Shown: positions 34,546-44,247, numbered from the stretch's first letter. The stretch: 64,000 bases of DNA from Amphritea sp. (GCF_016744155.1 NZ_JADGEW010000001.1:239714-303713), one strand, 5' to 3'. Notes: generated by a model not told the origin, from the sequence alone. Numbers and translations: made by a program.

Positions 34546-34557
34546 CGTAAATTTACG
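34546..34557. promoter_or_regulatory. Possible operator before the helicase gene
   Basis: CGTAAATTTACG, a perfect 12-bp palindrome, lies 16 bases upstream of the helicase start codon. It could bind a dimeric regulator; no candidate regulator is known. Confidence 0.35.
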
Positions 34558-34769
34558 TAGCTATCCTACAATCTTTGCAATGGATTAATAAGGATTTAAT
34601 TACCGTTTTTACAGTGAGTTCAATAAGTTAATGCGCCACGCTCTGGTCACAGTGCCGTTGTATAAATCGCTGTGGCCGCGTATCCTCCGGTTTTTGGTGT
34701 GATCACGGAATAGTGATGAGGTCTGGAGATCGTTGATCTGACGGCTTCTTAGAGCTTTTGATACCCGGT

Positions 34770-34848
34770 TTCCGATCCTGTTGGTCGGGGGTTCGAATCC
34801 CTCCAGGCGCGCCAAATAAACGTTATTTTTAACGTTCTGATTCCATAC
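34770..34848 (+). repeat. Attachment block copy 2 (tRNA-Arg 3' half plus spacer)
   Basis: 79 bases matching 19386-19464 with one visible base change. It contains the tRNA-Arg 3' half from the anticodon loop to CCA, but no 5' half, so it is not a functional tRNA. It marks the junction between segments 1 and 2. Confidence 0.88.
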
Positions 34849-34872
34849 TGAATCTTTCAGCATGGTCACAGT

Positions 34873-34948
<76 letters not shown>

Positions 34949-35349
34949 TTTCTTCTTAAGCTTCCCGTATAAATGACAGTGATTGCTTAATGTCATCACC
35001 GGTGGAATGTCTTCATCAGTTCACTCACCAGTTCCATTATCTTCACGATCGTCTCAGCCTGATTTCTGTTGCCCGTTTTTCTGAGAAAACCCCTTCGATG
35101 AAAACGAACGGCTGCTTCTTAGTGTTGTTTGTCTTCAGTGGAGGCTTATCGATAAGTGCTGCCTTAGTGAGCTTGAAGCTTTTTGGCTGTGTCTAGGAGT
35201 AATAGGTGGGACGTCCTTTGGAATCGATAAGACAGCGGGTTGTTGATCCTGTGCCGCATTTATAGCCTAAGACTGAATGATAGGAGTTTAATGTAGAGTA
35301 TTAGCTAGAGTGGAGAAGTACCTCACCTAGACGTATAAGATACAGGGTG
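34949..35349. other. Region after tRNA-Thr copy 2, no supported gene
   Basis: 400 bases. A 68-codon plus-strand frame (34990-35196) with a hydrophobic C-terminus lacks a ribosome binding site and is not called. No hairpins or repeats stand out, apart from the short stretch shared with the flank of copy 3. Confidence 0.45.
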
Positions 35350-36384
35350 TCATTTCGGTCGTTCTATCAAGTCTTTGGTTATTTTTATCTGACTATTTGT
35401 ATGATAATTAAATGTAAGGCTTATGACTTCGTGATCTTGTAATTTAGCTATTTCAAATTCCTTGTAAGGAATTAATCTGTCTTTAGCTTCTGTTTGCAAT
35501 AGAACGAGCTTAATCGGCGGATTGTCACTGTCATATGGAAGCGCGCAAGCTGGATGGCTGTCATATGGAAACGTATAAGGTGGGTGGCTGTCAGGGGAGA
35601 GATTATGTGAGCTTCGGATTACCCAAAACTTCTGATTATGTAATAAGAAGAATAACTGGAATGAGTGTGGCAGTGCGAGTTTAAGGTCCAGCGATTCAGG
35701 TACTGTAAGTAGTTTTTTTCGCCCATTTTCACCGTAGTGTGCAAATAAAGTAAGGCTATGGGGTGAAATATCGATCAGGACATAATCCTTTTTATCTCCA
35801 TTGAGAATAGCGTTCATGCATTTGAGTCCGGCATCAGCCGGGACGTAATTCTTCATCTGGGTTTGGTCAAGGGGTGTTTGTGAAAAACACCCATCAAGCT
35901 GGTTATGTAGGAAATCAACCTCGCCATAGATGAAGCTGTGTTTTATATCTTTAGCGTTGAGCTTGTGGGCTGTTAACAGGGTTTTAAGTTGAGAAGCTAA
36001 TTGATATTTTTCCAGATCCAGAGCGCATGAAATAATCTCAATATACCCTTCAGTGGAGATTTCTCCATGATCATTTTTTTCAGTGTAATCGGAGATTTCT
36101 GCAATACAGACATGCACCTTCTCCTGATAGCAGCCGATGATGATGAGAGGGTATTCTCCCTCTCCGAACCAGAGGTGGGCGCCTATTGCTGTTGCGACAT
36201 TTAGCGACAAGGGCTTTAAACGTAAACTAAGCTCTTCAGCGGCCTGTAATAGTTGATCTAACGCCGCCAGAGAAAAGTCATTTGGTACAAGTACGCTTTG
36301 GTTTTTATGCCCGGTGAGCATGGCCTGTTGGAGGATAGGGTACCAATCGTTTGGGTCCTTAAAGAGGTATTCAAACTCCTTCAT
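35350..36384 (-). CDS. Degenerate Hsp70-like protein
   Basis: 344 residues. Several segments align in order with the Hsp70 nucleotide-binding domain: VLVPNDFSLAALDQLLQAAE (31-50) with VTVPAYFNDAQR..., LNVATAIGAHLWFG (61-74) with NEPTAAALAYG, KLNAKDIKHSFIYG (141-154) with the LSASDIDEVILVGG region, and GDKKDYVLIDISPHSLTL (196-213) with GDVKDVLLLDVTPLSLG. The phosphate motif DLGGGT is replaced by IIIGCYQEKV, and the N-terminal DLGTT part is missing. ATPase activity is therefore unlikely. A PYDSHP-type repeat lies in the C-terminal third. Its start follows the stop of a 29-residue peptide by one base. Confidence 0.6.
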   Translation of the reverse strand: MKEFEYLFKDPNDWYPILQQAMLTGHKNQSVLVPNDFSLAALDQLLQAAEELSLRLKPLSLNVATAIGAHLWFGEGEYPLIIIGCYQEKVHVCIAEISDYTEKNDHGEISTEGYIEIISCALDLEKYQLASQLKTLLTAHKLNAKDIKHSFIYGEVDFLHNQLDGCFSQTPLDQTQMKNYVPADAGLKCMNAILNGDKKDYVLIDISPHSLTLFAHYGENGRKKLLTVPESLDLKLALPHSFQLFFLLHNQKFWVIRSSHNLSPDSHPPYTFPYDSHPACALPYDSDNPPIKLVLLQTEAKDRLIPYKEFEIAKLQDHEVISLTFNYHTNSQIKITKDLIERPK

Positions 36385-36385
36385 C

Positions 36386-36475
36386 TTACTTCTGCCGGCG
36401 CTTTGAAAAAAATGGGCGGCTTAACGCGAGGGTGCTAAGTGCTAATGCGATCGCAGGCAATCCAGTACTAAACAT
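36386..36475 (-). CDS. 29-residue hydrophobic peptide coupled to the Hsp70-like gene
   Basis: AAGGA lies 6 bases before an ATG encoding MFSTGLPAIALALSTLALS followed by a basic tail, one potential membrane helix. Its TAA is one base from the Hsp70-like ATG, implying coupling. It has no recognised family. It could be a toxin-like peptide, a membrane anchor partner or a leader; nothing in the sequence decides. Confidence 0.5.
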   Translation of the reverse strand: MFSTGLPAIALALSTLALSRPFFSKRRQK

Positions 36476-36750
36476 TAAGCATCCTTGTCGTTAGATAGGG
36501 TAAGTGAATGAAAAATAATGAATCATTAGAACTTAAAGTATTAGTTTAGTTATAGAGCACTTTGGTTGAGATGAAAACAGTATTGTTCTCTTCAAGTGAT
36601 TATGACTAAAAAGAATAGGCGTACTTAATTTGTTGTAGTGATATGAGAAATCAGATCTGGATAGGTGGGTGGTTTTAGAAGATATGTGCATGAGGAAAAG
36701 TCATTAGGAAGAGAGCTTTTGGGGTTGTTTTGCACTCAATGTTTTTAATG

Positions 36751-36820
36751 TGTTGGTCGGGGGTTCGAATCCTTCCAGGCGCGCCAAATAAACGTTATTT
36801 ATAGCGTTCTGATTCCATAT
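36751..36820 (+). repeat. Attachment block copy 3 (right end)
   Basis: 70 bases corresponding to the last 70 of copy 1, with a few substitutions, including CCTTCC for CCCTCC in the T-arm and ATAGCG for ATAACG in the spacer. Its greater drift fits the original chromosomal tRNA-Arg 3' end, displaced after integration. Confidence 0.85.
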
Positions 36821-36845
36821 TGAATTCTTACAGTCTGGTCACAGT

Positions 36846-36921
<76 letters not shown>

Positions 36922-37230
36922 TTCTTTCTTCTTAAATTCCTCGTATTAATGACAGTGATTGCTTATATCGCTATTGGAAGAATGTGGATAACAATATCTC
37001 CCTTTAGGATTGTTGTTGCTCATGATCCCGATTATGATCGCACTAATAAGCCGTGAAAGAATCACTGCGAGCGTGCAGCGACTTTAATCAAACCATGATT
37101 AACTCTCTATCCTTAAATAGAACACGATCTTTTTGAGAGAAAAAGTAGCTTACAGACTTGAGTGTATCTTCTACCGCAGTATTCCACTCACACTAGCGAT
37201 GATGAGCTTATATCCACGCCTTAGGATTCG

Positions 37231-38151
37231 ATGATGGCCATTGCAAAATCCCCGTCTAAATTGACCCTGCCGCAGATCAACCCCGGCGTGACGACTGTTT
37301 TAGACTATCTGATAGGCAAGTTCCCGCAGGTCGATGCCCAGGTGTGGCGACAGCGAGCTATCGATGGAAAGCTGCATTGGCATGATGGCACCGTCATCAC
37401 CTCAGAGTCGCCCTATCGACCGCAGCAGCGTGTCTATTACTATCGCGAAGTCGATCGTGAACCAGTGATTCCGTTCAACGAAACGATCTTATTTGAAGAC
37501 GCGAATATTCTGGTGGCTTATAAACCGGCCTTCCTCCCCGTCACGCCCGGTGGAGCTTATGTGAATGAATGTCTGCAAAATCGATTGCGGGTGAAAACGG
37601 GGATGGAAACTCTACAAGCTGTGCACCGTATCGATCGAGTCACGACGGGGCTGGTGATGTTTTCGGTTAATCCTGAAACCTGCCATCTGTACCACCAGTT
37701 GTTTGCCACCCGACAAGTCAACAAAACCTATCAAGCGATCGCCAAGATTGATGCCGGTTGTGACGAGCCTGTGAGTGGTCAGCAATGGGAGGTTATTAAC
37801 CGACTGCAGCCGGCTGATCCGCGTTTTCTGATGCGGGTGGACGATGGGGCTCCGAACAGTCATTCACGGATTCGCTGTGTAGACCGAATTCAGGACAAGG
37901 CACTGTTTGAATTAGAGCCGGTTACAGGCAAAACCCATCAATTGCGGGTTCATATGCAGACGCTTGGATGGCCAATCTTATACGATCGTTATTACCCGGC
38001 GTTACAGCCCGAGTCTGTTGATGATTTTGATAAGCCTTTGCAGCTATTGGCTCAACAACTACGTTTTATCGACCCGGTGACGTCGCAGTCCAGATCGTTC
38101 CATTGCGGTTATGCATTGAATCTGACAGATTGCTCATTTGAGCAGGTGTGA
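37231..38151 (+). CDS. RluA-family pseudouridine synthase
   Basis: 306 residues. It isomerises uridine to pseudouridine in rRNA or tRNA. The catalytic aspartate lies in AVHRIDRVTTGLVMF, and other family blocks are LVAYKPAFLPVTPGG and PVTGKTHQLRVHM. The N-terminal 90 residues lack a clear S4 domain. The precise target cannot be assigned. AGGA lies 6 bases before the first of two consecutive ATG codons. It is the first core gene to the right of the island. Confidence 0.9.
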   Translation: MMAIAKSPSKLTLPQINPGVTTVLDYLIGKFPQVDAQVWRQRAIDGKLHWHDGTVITSESPYRPQQRVYYYREVDREPVIPFNETILFEDANILVAYKPAFLPVTPGGAYVNECLQNRLRVKTGMETLQAVHRIDRVTTGLVMFSVNPETCHLYHQLFATRQVNKTYQAIAKIDAGCDEPVSGQQWEVINRLQPADPRFLMRVDDGAPNSHSRIRCVDRIQDKALFELEPVTGKTHQLRVHMQTLGWPILYDRYYPALQPESVDDFDKPLQLLAQQLRFIDPVTSQSRSFHCGYALNLTDCSFEQV

Positions 38152-38200
38152 TCTCTAGTTCAAAACTATGGACTGCGCTGCCAGAGGAAGACTGAAAAGA

Positions 38201-38899
38201 TTATGGATTCGGACTTCTGCTTAATGGATGTTTGAAGCCAAGTGTCGCTCCCAGCACTGAGATAACAAAATAGACAGCCCAGAAAGCAAACAAGGTGTCA
38301 CTGAAGAAGTGTCCTCCCTGAATGATGCGGGTGAAACTCAATACCACTCCGACCATGCAACCCGCCCAGAAGGCTCTGGGTGAAGCAAATAACCATCCCA
38401 GAATCATAAAGTAAAACCCCATTGCTGCGTGGCCACTGACAAAAGAACAGTTCTTTTCACACACGCCGGAATAAACAAAGGCTGGCGTAAACTGCTTGTT
38501 GCCGCCAAAGTTTTCGACCTGTATTGGGCGGGCGCGGCCAATGGAGTTGTCTTTTAAGACGGTATTGACCAGTAAGCCAGGGCCGATGACTAGAGCCAGC
38601 AGCAGAAAGGTGATGCTCCATTTCTTATAATGCTTCAAATTAAGTTTTTTAAATTTGATCAGCACGCCTGCGATAATCAGCCCTAGCAGAAGTGGAAGAT
38701 GTATCACCGCAAACACCCAGTATATGAGTTTGAAAACTGGGTTATTTTTATAGATAAACTTCTCTGTCAGCGGGTCATAAAACAGCCCAGTTACAAACAG
38801 ATCTATCTGCGGGAAACTTACTAACAGTACGGCACAGATCAAGAAGAGAAGCACAGCTCTGCTCTGCTTTAACACGGAGAACGTTTTTGTCGTAGGCAT
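38201..38899 (-). CDS. PAP2-family membrane phosphatase
   Basis: 232 residues with about six membrane helices and the three PAP2 motifs: KDNSIGRARP, CSFVSGHAAMGF and RIIQGGHFFSDTL. It removes phosphate from a lipid phosphate, facing the periplasm. The ATG at 38899 follows the stop of the glycosyltransferase gene by 4 bases; a start at 38971 would overlap it by 68. The pairing with a GT39 enzyme suggests lipid A or undecaprenyl-phosphate-linked modification of the envelope. Confidence 0.87.
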   Translation of the reverse strand: MPTTKTFSVLKQSRAVLLFLICAVLLVSFPQIDLFVTGLFYDPLTEKFIYKNNPVFKLIYWVFAVIHLPLLLGLIIAGVLIKFKKLNLKHYKKWSITFLLLALVIGPGLLVNTVLKDNSIGRARPIQVENFGGNKQFTPAFVYSGVCEKNCSFVSGHAAMGFYFMILGWLFASPRAFWAGCMVGVVLSFTRIIQGGHFFSDTLFAFWAVYFVISVLGATLGFKHPLSRSPNP

Positions 38900-38903
38900 G
38901 GGT

Positions 38904-40400
38904 TTATTGCTCAACCTTGCTTGAAAATCCCTTGAATCCGCTAACCTTGTAGAGCTTGGCTGAACGGGCAAAGTTGCTATACAGCTGAAGCTTTTGTTCT
39001 GTTAGTAGAGTCACTTCACTGAAATAACTATTTAGTTTTACCTCAATATCTTCCTCAGTGACAAATAGGAATTGCTTCTCTGTGCTCTTGGATAAGGGGT
39101 ATTTTAGTTCGTAGTGGTCTTCGATATAACTGTCGTCACTCAGCGCTACGCCTTTGAAATCCTGCGGAGAGATGTAATAACCAAAATAAGCCAGTAGTTT
39201 GCGAGAATCGCTGGCGAGTTTATAGTCTGGGTTTTGATCAAACCAGGGCTGAAACTTGTTAACAAATTCGGGCCAGCCAAGCAAACGTTTATAAGGATCA
39301 GTGCCATGTTTTCGCTCAATGCCCAAAGCATCAGTGACAGCGGCATAATGATAGAAAGAGACCGCCAGCAGAAAGTTAGCCAGCAGTCCGATAATTAATA
39401 TTCGATAACCTTTTATCTGGCTCAGGTAATAGCCGGTGAGTAGGGATGCGCCGATATAGGCGGGTCCCGCCCAGTTGACGTTAGCCCGGGCCATAAGAGC
39501 CTGAATTGATAAAACAGCAAAGGTTGGCCAGAAAAGGCTCCATAAGAGCTTTTCGGTATCACTTCGAGGTTGGCGTTTAAGCCCACGGATGACCATATAG
39601 ATAAGCAGAACCGGCCCGAAGACGAATAACTGTCCACCCCAAAATTCTACTAGTCGGCTGAAGCTCAGTGAACTGCTGGTCTGATGGGATATTTCTGCGG
39701 TGTGTTGGAAACTGATGAAATCATGCTGGTAGTTCCAATAGAGGTTGGGCAGTAGAAAGCTAAGTGCCAGCAGGCAGGTTATCCAAAAACGGGGATTCAA
39801 CAGTAATTGACGTCCGACAGGGCTGATAGCACCGTAGAGCAGAAATGTTGCAGGCAGCAGAACAAAGGTATATTTCGATAGCAGGCCCAATCCGCCAGCC
39901 ACGCCGGCCAGTAACCACCAGGCCCAGTTATTGTGAGTTTTAGCCTGGAGAAAAGCGTAGAAGCAGAGGCACCAGAAAAAGATCAGCGGCGCATCGGTAG
40001 TGATAAAGAGGCTATTGAAGCCCACCAAAGGCATTAACAGGAAGATTGCCCCAGCGGACAGCGCTGCTTTAGCGCCCGCGAGAAAATCGGCTGTACGGTA
40101 GATCAGGACAGCGGCGCTGGAATAAAGCACCGGTGCAGCCAGCTTTACCGCCCACTCTGCGTTGCCAAAGATCGATGTTGTCAGGGCGATTAGCCAGCCA
40201 ACCATAGGGGGTTTGGAATAATACCCCCAATCAGGAGTTTGAGCCCAACCAAGGTAGTAGGCTTCGTCATAGAACAGTGTTATGGGACTGTCGATAACGA
40301 CCCAGCCACGGTAAATAAACAGAACTGCAAGCAGGGCTAAAAACCACCTGAATGGATAGGCAGTAAATAGCTTGGAGGATTCTGGCGACGCTGCAGACAT
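38904..40400 (-). CDS. GT39/ArnT-like membrane glycosyltransferase
   Basis: 498 residues with about eleven membrane helices. The first periplasmic loop holds the acidic motif FYDEAYYLGWAQ, followed by YYSKPPMVGWL, characteristic of the PMT/ArnT superfamily that uses polyprenyl-phosphate sugars. The acceptor is probably lipid A, another glycolipid or a protein; it is not certain to be aminoarabinose. It forms a two-gene operon with the PAP2 phosphatase. Confidence 0.85.
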   Translation of the reverse strand: MSAASPESSKLFTAYPFRWFLALLAVLFIYRGWVVIDSPITLFYDEAYYLGWAQTPDWGYYSKPPMVGWLIALTTSIFGNAEWAVKLAAPVLYSSAAVLIYRTADFLAGAKAALSAGAIFLLMPLVGFNSLFITTDAPLIFFWCLCFYAFLQAKTHNNWAWWLLAGVAGGLGLLSKYTFVLLPATFLLYGAISPVGRQLLLNPRFWITCLLALSFLLPNLYWNYQHDFISFQHTAEISHQTSSSLSFSRLVEFWGGQLFVFGPVLLIYMVIRGLKRQPRSDTEKLLWSLFWPTFAVLSIQALMARANVNWAGPAYIGASLLTGYYLSQIKGYRILIIGLLANFLLAVSFYHYAAVTDALGIERKHGTDPYKRLLGWPEFVNKFQPWFDQNPDYKLASDSRKLLAYFGYYISPQDFKGVALSDDSYIEDHYELKYPLSKSTEKQFLFVTEEDIEVKLNSYFSEVTLLTEQKLQLYSNFARSAKLYKVSGFKGFSSKVEQ

Positions 40401-40784
40401 TCTGTTGTTCCGGACTGGCGGGTTGGGTGTCCGGCAATCGGCCGGTGCTTACTTAACTTTTAGGGGGCCAAGTTTAACAGACCCCTATAAGCAAGGAAAT
40501 GTCCGTCGCAGTAAAGGGTAAGGGCGGGATTTAAACCGCTTAAAGCAAACCTTTCGCCAGTAGCATCAGGCGGAGCCGCTCTGAGATCTCTACTTCCAGA
40601 TGGTGCAGGGCTTAAGGCCCATCTACATGCTGGAAATTCCAGCGAATATGTTGTTGAGCAGACTTTATTTCGGGCAGTGCTATATGGTTTTTATCACGGA
40701 GGGTGATGAGGGTATAGCGTAAAATAGGTATGAAAACAGTTACCGCAACAGCAAACAACTACGGTATTAAGCTACAAACATCTA
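40401..40784. other. Intergenic region, possible gene remnant
   Basis: 384 bases. The minus strand has a short stop-bounded open stretch (about 40542-40610) reading HLEVEISERLRLMLLAKGLL before a stop, which looks protein-like but has no start. It may be the end of a lost gene. Otherwise I see nothing. Confidence 0.35.
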
Positions 40785-41003
40785 TTAGGCAGATTGAGCG
40801 GGTTGATCATCAAACTTTTCAGCTACTCCAATGACACTCCATTCATGGGGAACATGGGATAAACAGATCAGGTTATGGCAGCTATTACATACATAGACTG
40901 TATCGTTATGAATATGGTTTCGTTCAACCAGGTTGCCATGGCGGTTAATCAATTGCCCGCGAACTAATATAAAACAATCACTGCAAAGACGTTTTTGTTC
41001 CAT
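40785..41003 (-). CDS. Small zinc-ribbon-like protein, unknown function
   Basis: 72 residues with two cysteine pairs, CSDC (7-10) and CNSC (39-42), which could bind one zinc. A good site (AAGGAAG) lies 8 bases upstream. No family is recognised. It stands alone between the GT39 gene and the SH3 gene. Confidence 0.6.
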   Translation of the reverse strand: MEQKRLCSDCFILVRGQLINRHGNLVERNHIHNDTVYVCNSCHNLICLSHVPHEWSVIGVAEKFDDQPAQSA

Positions 41004-41170
41004 CTATCTACTTCCTTGTTATGTTGAGTATGCATCATGCAATAGAGTCAATAATAGTAGATGTTGTTGCGGGACCGTCAGCGGTTTTTTGGAAAGGAGG
41101 CACAAGTCTCTTATGTATTAACACTCTCTCTGGTACTGGCTTTTAGAGAAGTTTTATTAACTTGGGTGGA

Positions 41171-41890
41171 TCATAAGGCTATCTCACACTGGCCCTTACT
41201 CAGTTCAATCTTCTGAATCGAAGCTGACTCAGTTGCGGGGAACCACTCCAAAAGAATCGTTGTTTCGGTGACTGAGCTGCTGATAATACGGGTGTTGGTG
41301 AGTTCATAGAGTGCTTGGTTCTTCTGACTGTCAGTCGTAAGAGTCGTTGCTGAGCAGACGACTTTGAGCTGTTCGCTATCGTTACAGCTGTTTGCCAGAG
41401 AAAGCTTAAATAACAGTTGGCAAGACTCATACCCCAGTGTATTGAGGTTTTTGCGGCAGGTCTTGCTGGATGAATCAATGGGGAGCGGACTATTAACTTT
41501 ATGCTGAATGCAAATTTGCTGAGCGTTTTTAGTGAGACTTTCTGATAGCCGAGCGTTGTTTGCCTCAGTAGGGGATGGAATCTGTGATTCTATCTCTTCA
41601 GGAGGCGCTAATAGCACAGGTGTTTCAGAGAGCACATATACGTAGTTAATTGAGATGAACCCCCTGCCATCATCCAGGTTTAACCAATCACGCATATCTG
41701 TTGTTGTAGCGGTGAGTCGGTCTCCCTGATTCAGTACTCCGACCACGGGGCTGATGGTAGATCTGGTTTCTCTGATATTCAGAATGGTGGAGCGGATCTC
41801 AACTTCTAGCCGTTCAGCTGCCGATAGCTGATAGGATAGGGTTGTTATCAGTAACAACATAAAGATAATAAAACTGCGTGCAATGATCAT
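41171..41890 (-). CDS. Exported SH3-domain protein
   Basis: 239 residues with a signal peptide (about 1-24, ending LSAA). A bacterial SH3 domain covers residues 27-86 (LNIRETRSTISPVVGVLNQG ... WLNLDDGRGFISINYVYV). The rest has four cysteines, probably forming disulfides in the periplasm. Such proteins often bind peptidoglycan or partner proteins. Function unknown. Confidence 0.75.
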   Translation of the reverse strand: MIIARSFIIFMLLLITTLSYQLSAAERLEVEIRSTILNIRETRSTISPVVGVLNQGDRLTATTTDMRDWLNLDDGRGFISINYVYVLSETPVLLAPPEEIESQIPSPTEANNARLSESLTKNAQQICIQHKVNSPLPIDSSSKTCRKNLNTLGYESCQLLFKLSLANSCNDSEQLKVVCSATTLTTDSQKNQALYELTNTRIISSSVTETTILLEWFPATESASIQKIELSKGQCEIAL

Positions 41891-42147
41891 AGATTATCTA
41901 AGTTAATTAAAGACTATTTTTAGTTATCCCTGCATTGTTTTAATTCTTGTATACAATGCTTTGAGGGCGTAATCAGAATATTGTGCATCAATAGCATGGT
42001 CAAACGATAACTACCTAAACTGAGACCTGAGTCATAATTGATTAGTTTTTTATGTAAAGATGGGAATATTAGTTTTTTGCATTGTCCGTTCTTATAGCGG
42101 GGCAGGTTGAGTTATACTGACGTAAGTATCTGATTAGGGGATAAGTA

Positions 42148-43380
42148 GTGAGCAATGTGCTTGATGAGCAGCTGAAAGATGGTTCAGTTTTATTAGCTAG
42201 GCAACCTGTCTTTAATAAGAACCAGGATGTAGAAGCCTACAGCCTTCTGTATCGGTCGGATGACGGGACCTTGCCCGAGGAGTTTTCTGATGAACAGGCA
42301 ACTGCATCGGTAATTCTGAATAACTATGCGGTCGCCTCCTCTGATGGAAAATCCAAGCACTTGCCGCTCTATGTCAAGCTCACTCAGAGTATGTTGCTCT
42401 CTGATATGCTGCCGAATTTACCGCGGGATAATGTCATTTTTGAATTGTTGCGCGAAGATGGGATTTCAAAAGAGTTGCTGGCGGTACTTCGTGATCGTAA
42501 ACAGCAGGGTTATCGGTTTGCACTGACCCACTTTACCGGTGATAAAGCGCAGACCCCGCTGCTGGACTTGATGCATGTTGTTAAAATCGATATTCAACGC
42601 CATGACGATGCAGAGCTGAAACAGCTGGTTAACTTCTGTAAGCCATATCATCTGGACCTACTGGCCGATAAAGTCGAGAGTCAGGATGATTTCCGCCGCG
42701 CTATTGGCTTTGGTTTTAATCTCTTTCAGGGCTTTTTCCTCTGTCGCCCTGTTTCAATCAAAGGTAAGAGCTTTACCAGTTCTAAAGTATTGCTGCTGCA
42801 ACTATTAGCCGAGCTAGATAGTTCTACCTCTACAGCTGATTCAGTTGAACAGATAGTGATCAATGATCCAGTGATGGCCTATAAGATCCTCCGATTGGTT
42901 AATTCAGCGGCTTTTCGTACACCGAAACAGATTGAATCGATCTCCCATGCCATATCCATGATCGGTATGGATCAGGTGAAGAAATGGGCAACCCTGTTTC
43001 TGCTGAGCGGTCAGTCTGGTAAGCCGGTTGAACTGACCCGGATGATGCTGATTCGTGGTCGGATGTGTGAGCTACTAGCGGAAATGCTTAGTTATCCACA
43101 GCCGATTAATTTCTTCATGGTTGGGTTGCTGTCGCAGTTGGATGCGATGATGGACATGGAGATGCAAACGTTGATGGATGAAATTCCTCTGAATGATGCG
43201 ATCAAGCAGGCTATCCTGACTCGGGTTAATCAGATGGGTGAAATTCTGACAGAAGTGCAACACTATGAGAGAGGCGAGTGGGATGATTTGAGTGGTCTGC
43301 TGGACCGCCCTTTTTATGAAGTCGCCTATCGCCACAGCTTGCAGTGGGCGGATCAGGTGCTCTCTTCGCTTAACGAATAG
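42148..43380 (+). CDS. EAL-HDOD signalling protein
   Basis: 410 residues. The N-terminal EAL-type domain (about 14-200) has lost the catalytic glutamate motif (EAYSLLYRS) and so is not an active phosphodiesterase. The C-terminal HDOD domain (about 205-400) contains VNSAAFRTPKQIESISHAIS. Members of this architecture, such as CdgJ, act in motility control. It starts with GTG, with AGGGG 8 bases upstream; no better ATG exists. Confidence 0.87.
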   Translation: MSNVLDEQLKDGSVLLARQPVFNKNQDVEAYSLLYRSDDGTLPEEFSDEQATASVILNNYAVASSDGKSKHLPLYVKLTQSMLLSDMLPNLPRDNVIFELLREDGISKELLAVLRDRKQQGYRFALTHFTGDKAQTPLLDLMHVVKIDIQRHDDAELKQLVNFCKPYHLDLLADKVESQDDFRRAIGFGFNLFQGFFLCRPVSIKGKSFTSSKVLLLQLLAELDSSTSTADSVEQIVINDPVMAYKILRLVNSAAFRTPKQIESISHAISMIGMDQVKKWATLFLLSGQSGKPVELTRMMLIRGRMCELLAEMLSYPQPINFFMVGLLSQLDAMMDMEMQTLMDEIPLNDAIKQAILTRVNQMGEILTEVQHYERGEWDDLSGLLDRPFYEVAYRHSLQWADQVLSSLNE

Positions 43381-43472
43381 GCGCTTCCCAGGGATATGAG
43401 ACACCGTAACGACGGTGCCTTTTAGTCTCAAATATATAGATCTCCTTCATAAGCCAGATGGCAGGAACATTG

Positions 43473-44222
43473 ATGAACTGGTTACCTGAACTTGTTGGTC
43501 TTGATACTGCCCTGTTGCTTATTCTTACCAGTACCCTGACTTCGATGCTGACTGCCGCTATGGGAATAGGCGGTGGTGTGTTATTGCTTGCTGTGATGGC
43601 CACGGTCGTTCCAGCTGCCGCTTTGATTCCGGTGCATGGGTTAGTGCAATTGGGGTCAAATGGGAATAGGGCAATACTGACCCGTGAGCATATAGACTGG
43701 TCGCTTGTTCGCTTGTTTACGGCCGGTGCAGTGATAGGTGCTTTGATCGCCTTCTTTGTGGTTGTTCAGTTATCCGTTGAGGTGATTCAGCTCTGTGTTG
43801 CAGGATTTATCCTGTTTCTGGTCTGGGGGCCAAAACTGGGTAAACAGGAGATGCCGCCAATGGGGCTGGTTCTTGCCGGGGCGGGTACAACGCTGGTAAC
43901 TATGTTTGTCGGAGCAACAGGCCCTTTGGTCGCAGCGTTTGTCTATCGATTAAGTTATGAAAAATATCGTACGGTTGCCACTTTCGCCGCCTGTATGACG
44001 GTGCAGCATCTGCTGAAAATGTGTGTTTTTGGTTTGATTGGTTTCGCCTTCACCGACTGGTTACCGCTGATTTTTCTGATGATTGTCGGAGGCTTCGCCG
44101 GTACCTGGGTAGGTTTGCATATTTTAAAGAAAGTGCCTGCTGATCGATTTCAGATAATATTTCGGTTACTAGTGACAGCACTGGCGTTGCGGCTTATCTG
44201 GCAAGTATACAGTGGGCACTGA
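43473..44222 (+). CDS. TauE/SafE-family membrane permease
   Basis: 249 residues, about eight membrane helices in two similar halves, with the family glycine motif AAMGIGGGVLLL and, in the second half, FVGATGPLVAAFVYR. Members export sulfite, sulfoacetate or other organosulfur anions; the substrate here is unknown. The ATG at 43473 has AGGAAC 7 bases upstream and is preferred over the ATG at 43458. Confidence 0.88.
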   Translation: MNWLPELVGLDTALLLILTSTLTSMLTAAMGIGGGVLLLAVMATVVPAAALIPVHGLVQLGSNGNRAILTREHIDWSLVRLFTAGAVIGALIAFFVVVQLSVEVIQLCVAGFILFLVWGPKLGKQEMPPMGLVLAGAGTTLVTMFVGATGPLVAAFVYRLSYEKYRTVATFAACMTVQHLLKMCVFGLIGFAFTDWLPLIFLMIVGGFAGTWVGLHILKKVPADRFQIIFRLLVTALALRLIWQVYSGH

Positions 44223-44247
44223 ACACTTGATTAAAAAGAACAGGTAT

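Noticed and set aside
34770..34817. Second functional tRNA-Arg
   Set aside because: Only the 3' half from the anticodon loop onward is present; the sequence 5' of it does not match the tRNA.
34990..35196. 68-codon plus-strand frame after tRNA-Thr copy 2
   Set aside because: Hydrophobic C-terminus, but no ribosome binding site, no recognisable motif and no operon partner.
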